A stretch of 22,199 nucleotides of DNA, from NCBI GenBank assembly GCA_008931825.1, contig QXVZ01015172.1, positions 1-22,199 on the forward strand. Reading direction: 5' to 3'. Below, in pieces: positions 20,766 through 22,199 of this stretch (position 1 is the first letter of the stretch; each line of letters opens with the position of its first letter). The translations under genes and the position numbers were made by a program. The stretch is from Phallusia fumigata (Eukaryota > Chordata > Ascidiacea > Phlebobranchia > Ascidiidae). Below the pieces are notes generated by a model. That model worked only from the letters and a program-made list of their open reading frames with translations, searched no databases and was not told the DNA's origin.

Positions 20766-21240
20766 CAACATAAAACCTCGGTAATCCGGATTCGGTTAAT
20801 CCGGATCTTTGCCAATTCCAGATAAAAATTGCTCTTTTTGTATCACGTATACACTAAACCAGCTCGTTGCAGTTACATGTTTATTCATAACAACCGCTAC
20901 GGTTAAATACTTGCTTCGTTGCATTGTACCACACGTTCTAAAACTTTGTAACATTATAATCACTCACCTGACTATTACTGCGCACAAAGCGTAACAGAAA
21001 ATTGTCATGTTTATCGCCCGATGCTTTTCGGTATTCTGTGCCTAAGGTTATGATGTATCAATAAGCTCGTTTAATTTTAAAAGAATATCATTGGGTTGCT
21101 AATTTGTTCAATTACGGTTTTTCCAATCAAAAACTATCTACATAAAGTCAGGCTTAAACAGCCGTCTTCTGATCAACCGGATCGCAGCCCAATCCGGATT
21201 ATGTCAGTCCAATCGAATCCGGATAAGCCGAGGCTTACTG
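20766..21240. mobile_element. Non-autonomous pogo/Tigger-like element (MITE), about 475 bp
   Basis: The right end, read inward on the reverse strand, is CAGTAAGCCTCGGCTTATCC followed by GGATTCG. The left end, from 20766, is CAACATAAAACCTCGGTAAT followed by CCGGATTCGG. The ends match imperfectly as terminal inverted repeats of the CAGT...TCGGTTATCCGG type seen in pogo/Tigger (Tc1-mariner superfamily) elements. Both are flanked by TA (20764-20765 and 21241-21242), the usual target duplication. Several ATCCGGAT-like palindromes lie in each subterminal part. The interior is AT-rich with no transposase frame, so it must have been moved by a transposase made elsewhere. The left end is the more eroded. 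Confidence 0.6.
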
Positions 21241-22030
21241 TATACCTTGTTTGCATAACTATGATTCCATTATAAATAAAAGGGATAGACGATCTGAAGG
21301 ATATATTTTAACTGGTAAAGACAATTAAAATAATTTTTGTATTTCCAAAAATTGTTGATTATAAGATACAAAGTTTTGTGTCTTAAAGGTACAAAACTGT
21401 TGTCTAAGGAAACAAAATGTTCCATTTACATGTTAAAAATGTGTTTTGATCAAACGGCGTTGTCATTTTCTATTGTGCTAGTTCAAATAAAACTCATTGC
21501 AAAAAGTAAACACTGCACATTCCACTAACCAACAGATAGGCATTTCTACTGAGACGCGATCATCAACTTCGCAGAAACAACTCAAACCTTCGCGCAATTT
21601 CGGCAACAAACGCAGACGGCAACACGACACGTCTGGTGTCACGGGCAAAACAACAAACTTGAGAAGCGAGGAGCAAGTTGGGCAAATGCCACAGGGGCGA
21701 CGCTAAAACCCTGCTAATGAGTGCTAAGCCTCGCACAGTGAGAGGTGCAGGGTCAGGGAGCGGGACCTGAAATAGGAAAACGACAACAAATTGCAAAAGC
21801 GTGGCCTAAACCGTGATAGGTTGAGATGGTCGACTCTGAAGTGGTTCCCGCTTGTGGAAATGAGAAACTTAGGCTGACATGTTTCGGAATCAAAGCTGTA
21901 GCTGGAATGTGTGATTGGGACAACGCGTGATGGTACTAGAAAATATTTTTACGTTGGTCTTACAATATGTTTTAGCCGAATGTTTGGAGACGCTCGAACC
22001 ACATACAGACAAAATTAAAATTACTCGAGC

Positions 22031-22055
22031 GGGTCGCCGGTTCGAACCCCGTGAA
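22031..22055 (+). repeat. Isolated tRNA T-arm / pol III B-box-like sequence
   Basis: GGTCGCCGGTTCGAACCCC (within 22032-22050) looks like the variable loop and T arm of a tRNA. An A box is not found at the expected position about 44 bases upstream, and the acceptor stem does not pair. It is more likely a fragment of a tRNA-derived SINE than a gene. A chance match to the short B-box consensus is possible. Confidence 0.3.
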
Positions 22056-22169
22056 TACTTTGGATTACATAAAAAAAGTTGATTATGCTCTGTTTTGGCA
22101 AAACGTCAAGAAAAATGCATTGCTAGAAGTTCCATTTGTATGTATTCTTTAGCCATGACAGTGTCAAAA

Positions 22170-22199
22170 TTGAAGCATAAACGTATATATCTGTGGCAA
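22170..22199. repeat. Terminal 30 bases identical to 9031-9060
   Basis: The last 30 bases of the window repeat exactly the first 30 bases after the N at 9030. Because the window stops here, the full extent of the match is unknown. Either the 9031-9790 contig truly continues from this point, or both are the start of one dispersed repeat family. Confidence 0.85.

Larger units (their letters stand above)
21243..22199. other. Intergenic tail, no recognised gene
   Basis: AT-rich DNA is followed by a moderately GC-rich patch (about 21540-21780). Apart from the tRNA-like T arm at 22031-22055 and the terminal 30 bases that recur at 9031, I see nothing that can be named. Open frames are all below 80 codons. 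Confidence 0.6.

Noticed and set aside
22020-22060. tRNA gene
   Set aside because: Only a T-arm-like sequence is present. The A box, the anticodon arm and a paired acceptor stem are missing.
1-22199. CRISPR arrays, bacterial operons or phage features
   Set aside because: There are no spaced short direct repeats of that type, and the spliced nuclear receptor shows the DNA is animal.

Overview
This is a eukaryotic window, mostly AT-rich non-coding DNA. It carries one recognisable protein-coding gene on the + strand: the last two coding exons of a COUP-TF/NR2F-family orphan nuclear receptor. The family call rests on a near-continuous match to the NR2F ligand-binding domain (LBD), read by eye. 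The divergent hinge, the one-residue shortening before MSADR and the strongly heterozygous-looking assembly (near-identical blocks repeated either side of single-N gaps) suggest an invertebrate chordate such as an ascidian (Ciona-like). That species call is an inference, not something the sequence proves.

Layout. Positions 1-4457 are non-coding and are read as part of the intron before the first visible exon; the DNA-binding-domain exon is not found here and should lie upstream. Positions 4458-4985 encode the hinge and most of the LBD. A 10.5 kb intron (4986-15484) follows. The final coding exon (15485-15762) encodes the C-terminal LBD helices and the AF-2 helix. A probable 3' UTR of about 1 kb ends near 16810, after an AATAAA at 16787. 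The remaining 5.4 kb holds no recognisable gene.

Non-coding content. The large intron begins with a paired ETS-type site and three 20-bp-spaced TAATCC repeats. In its middle are a decayed tRNA-like sequence, a hAT-like terminus, and a gap-bounded segment (9031-9790) containing a hammerhead-ribozyme-like fold. The start of the 3' UTR has an unusual cluster of CRE-type TGACGT sites. The downstream DNA contains a non-autonomous pogo/Tigger-like element of about 475 bp (20766-21240) with TA flanks.

Assembly. Three repeat structures around N bases (at 3042, 3548, and 9030 with 9791) look like unmerged contig ends or both haplotypes placed in line. The last 30 bases of the window equal the first 30 bases after the N at 9030. 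The 9031-9790 block may therefore be misplaced or a repeat copy. No new protein system was found; the most interesting signals are the hammerhead-like element and the CRE cluster.
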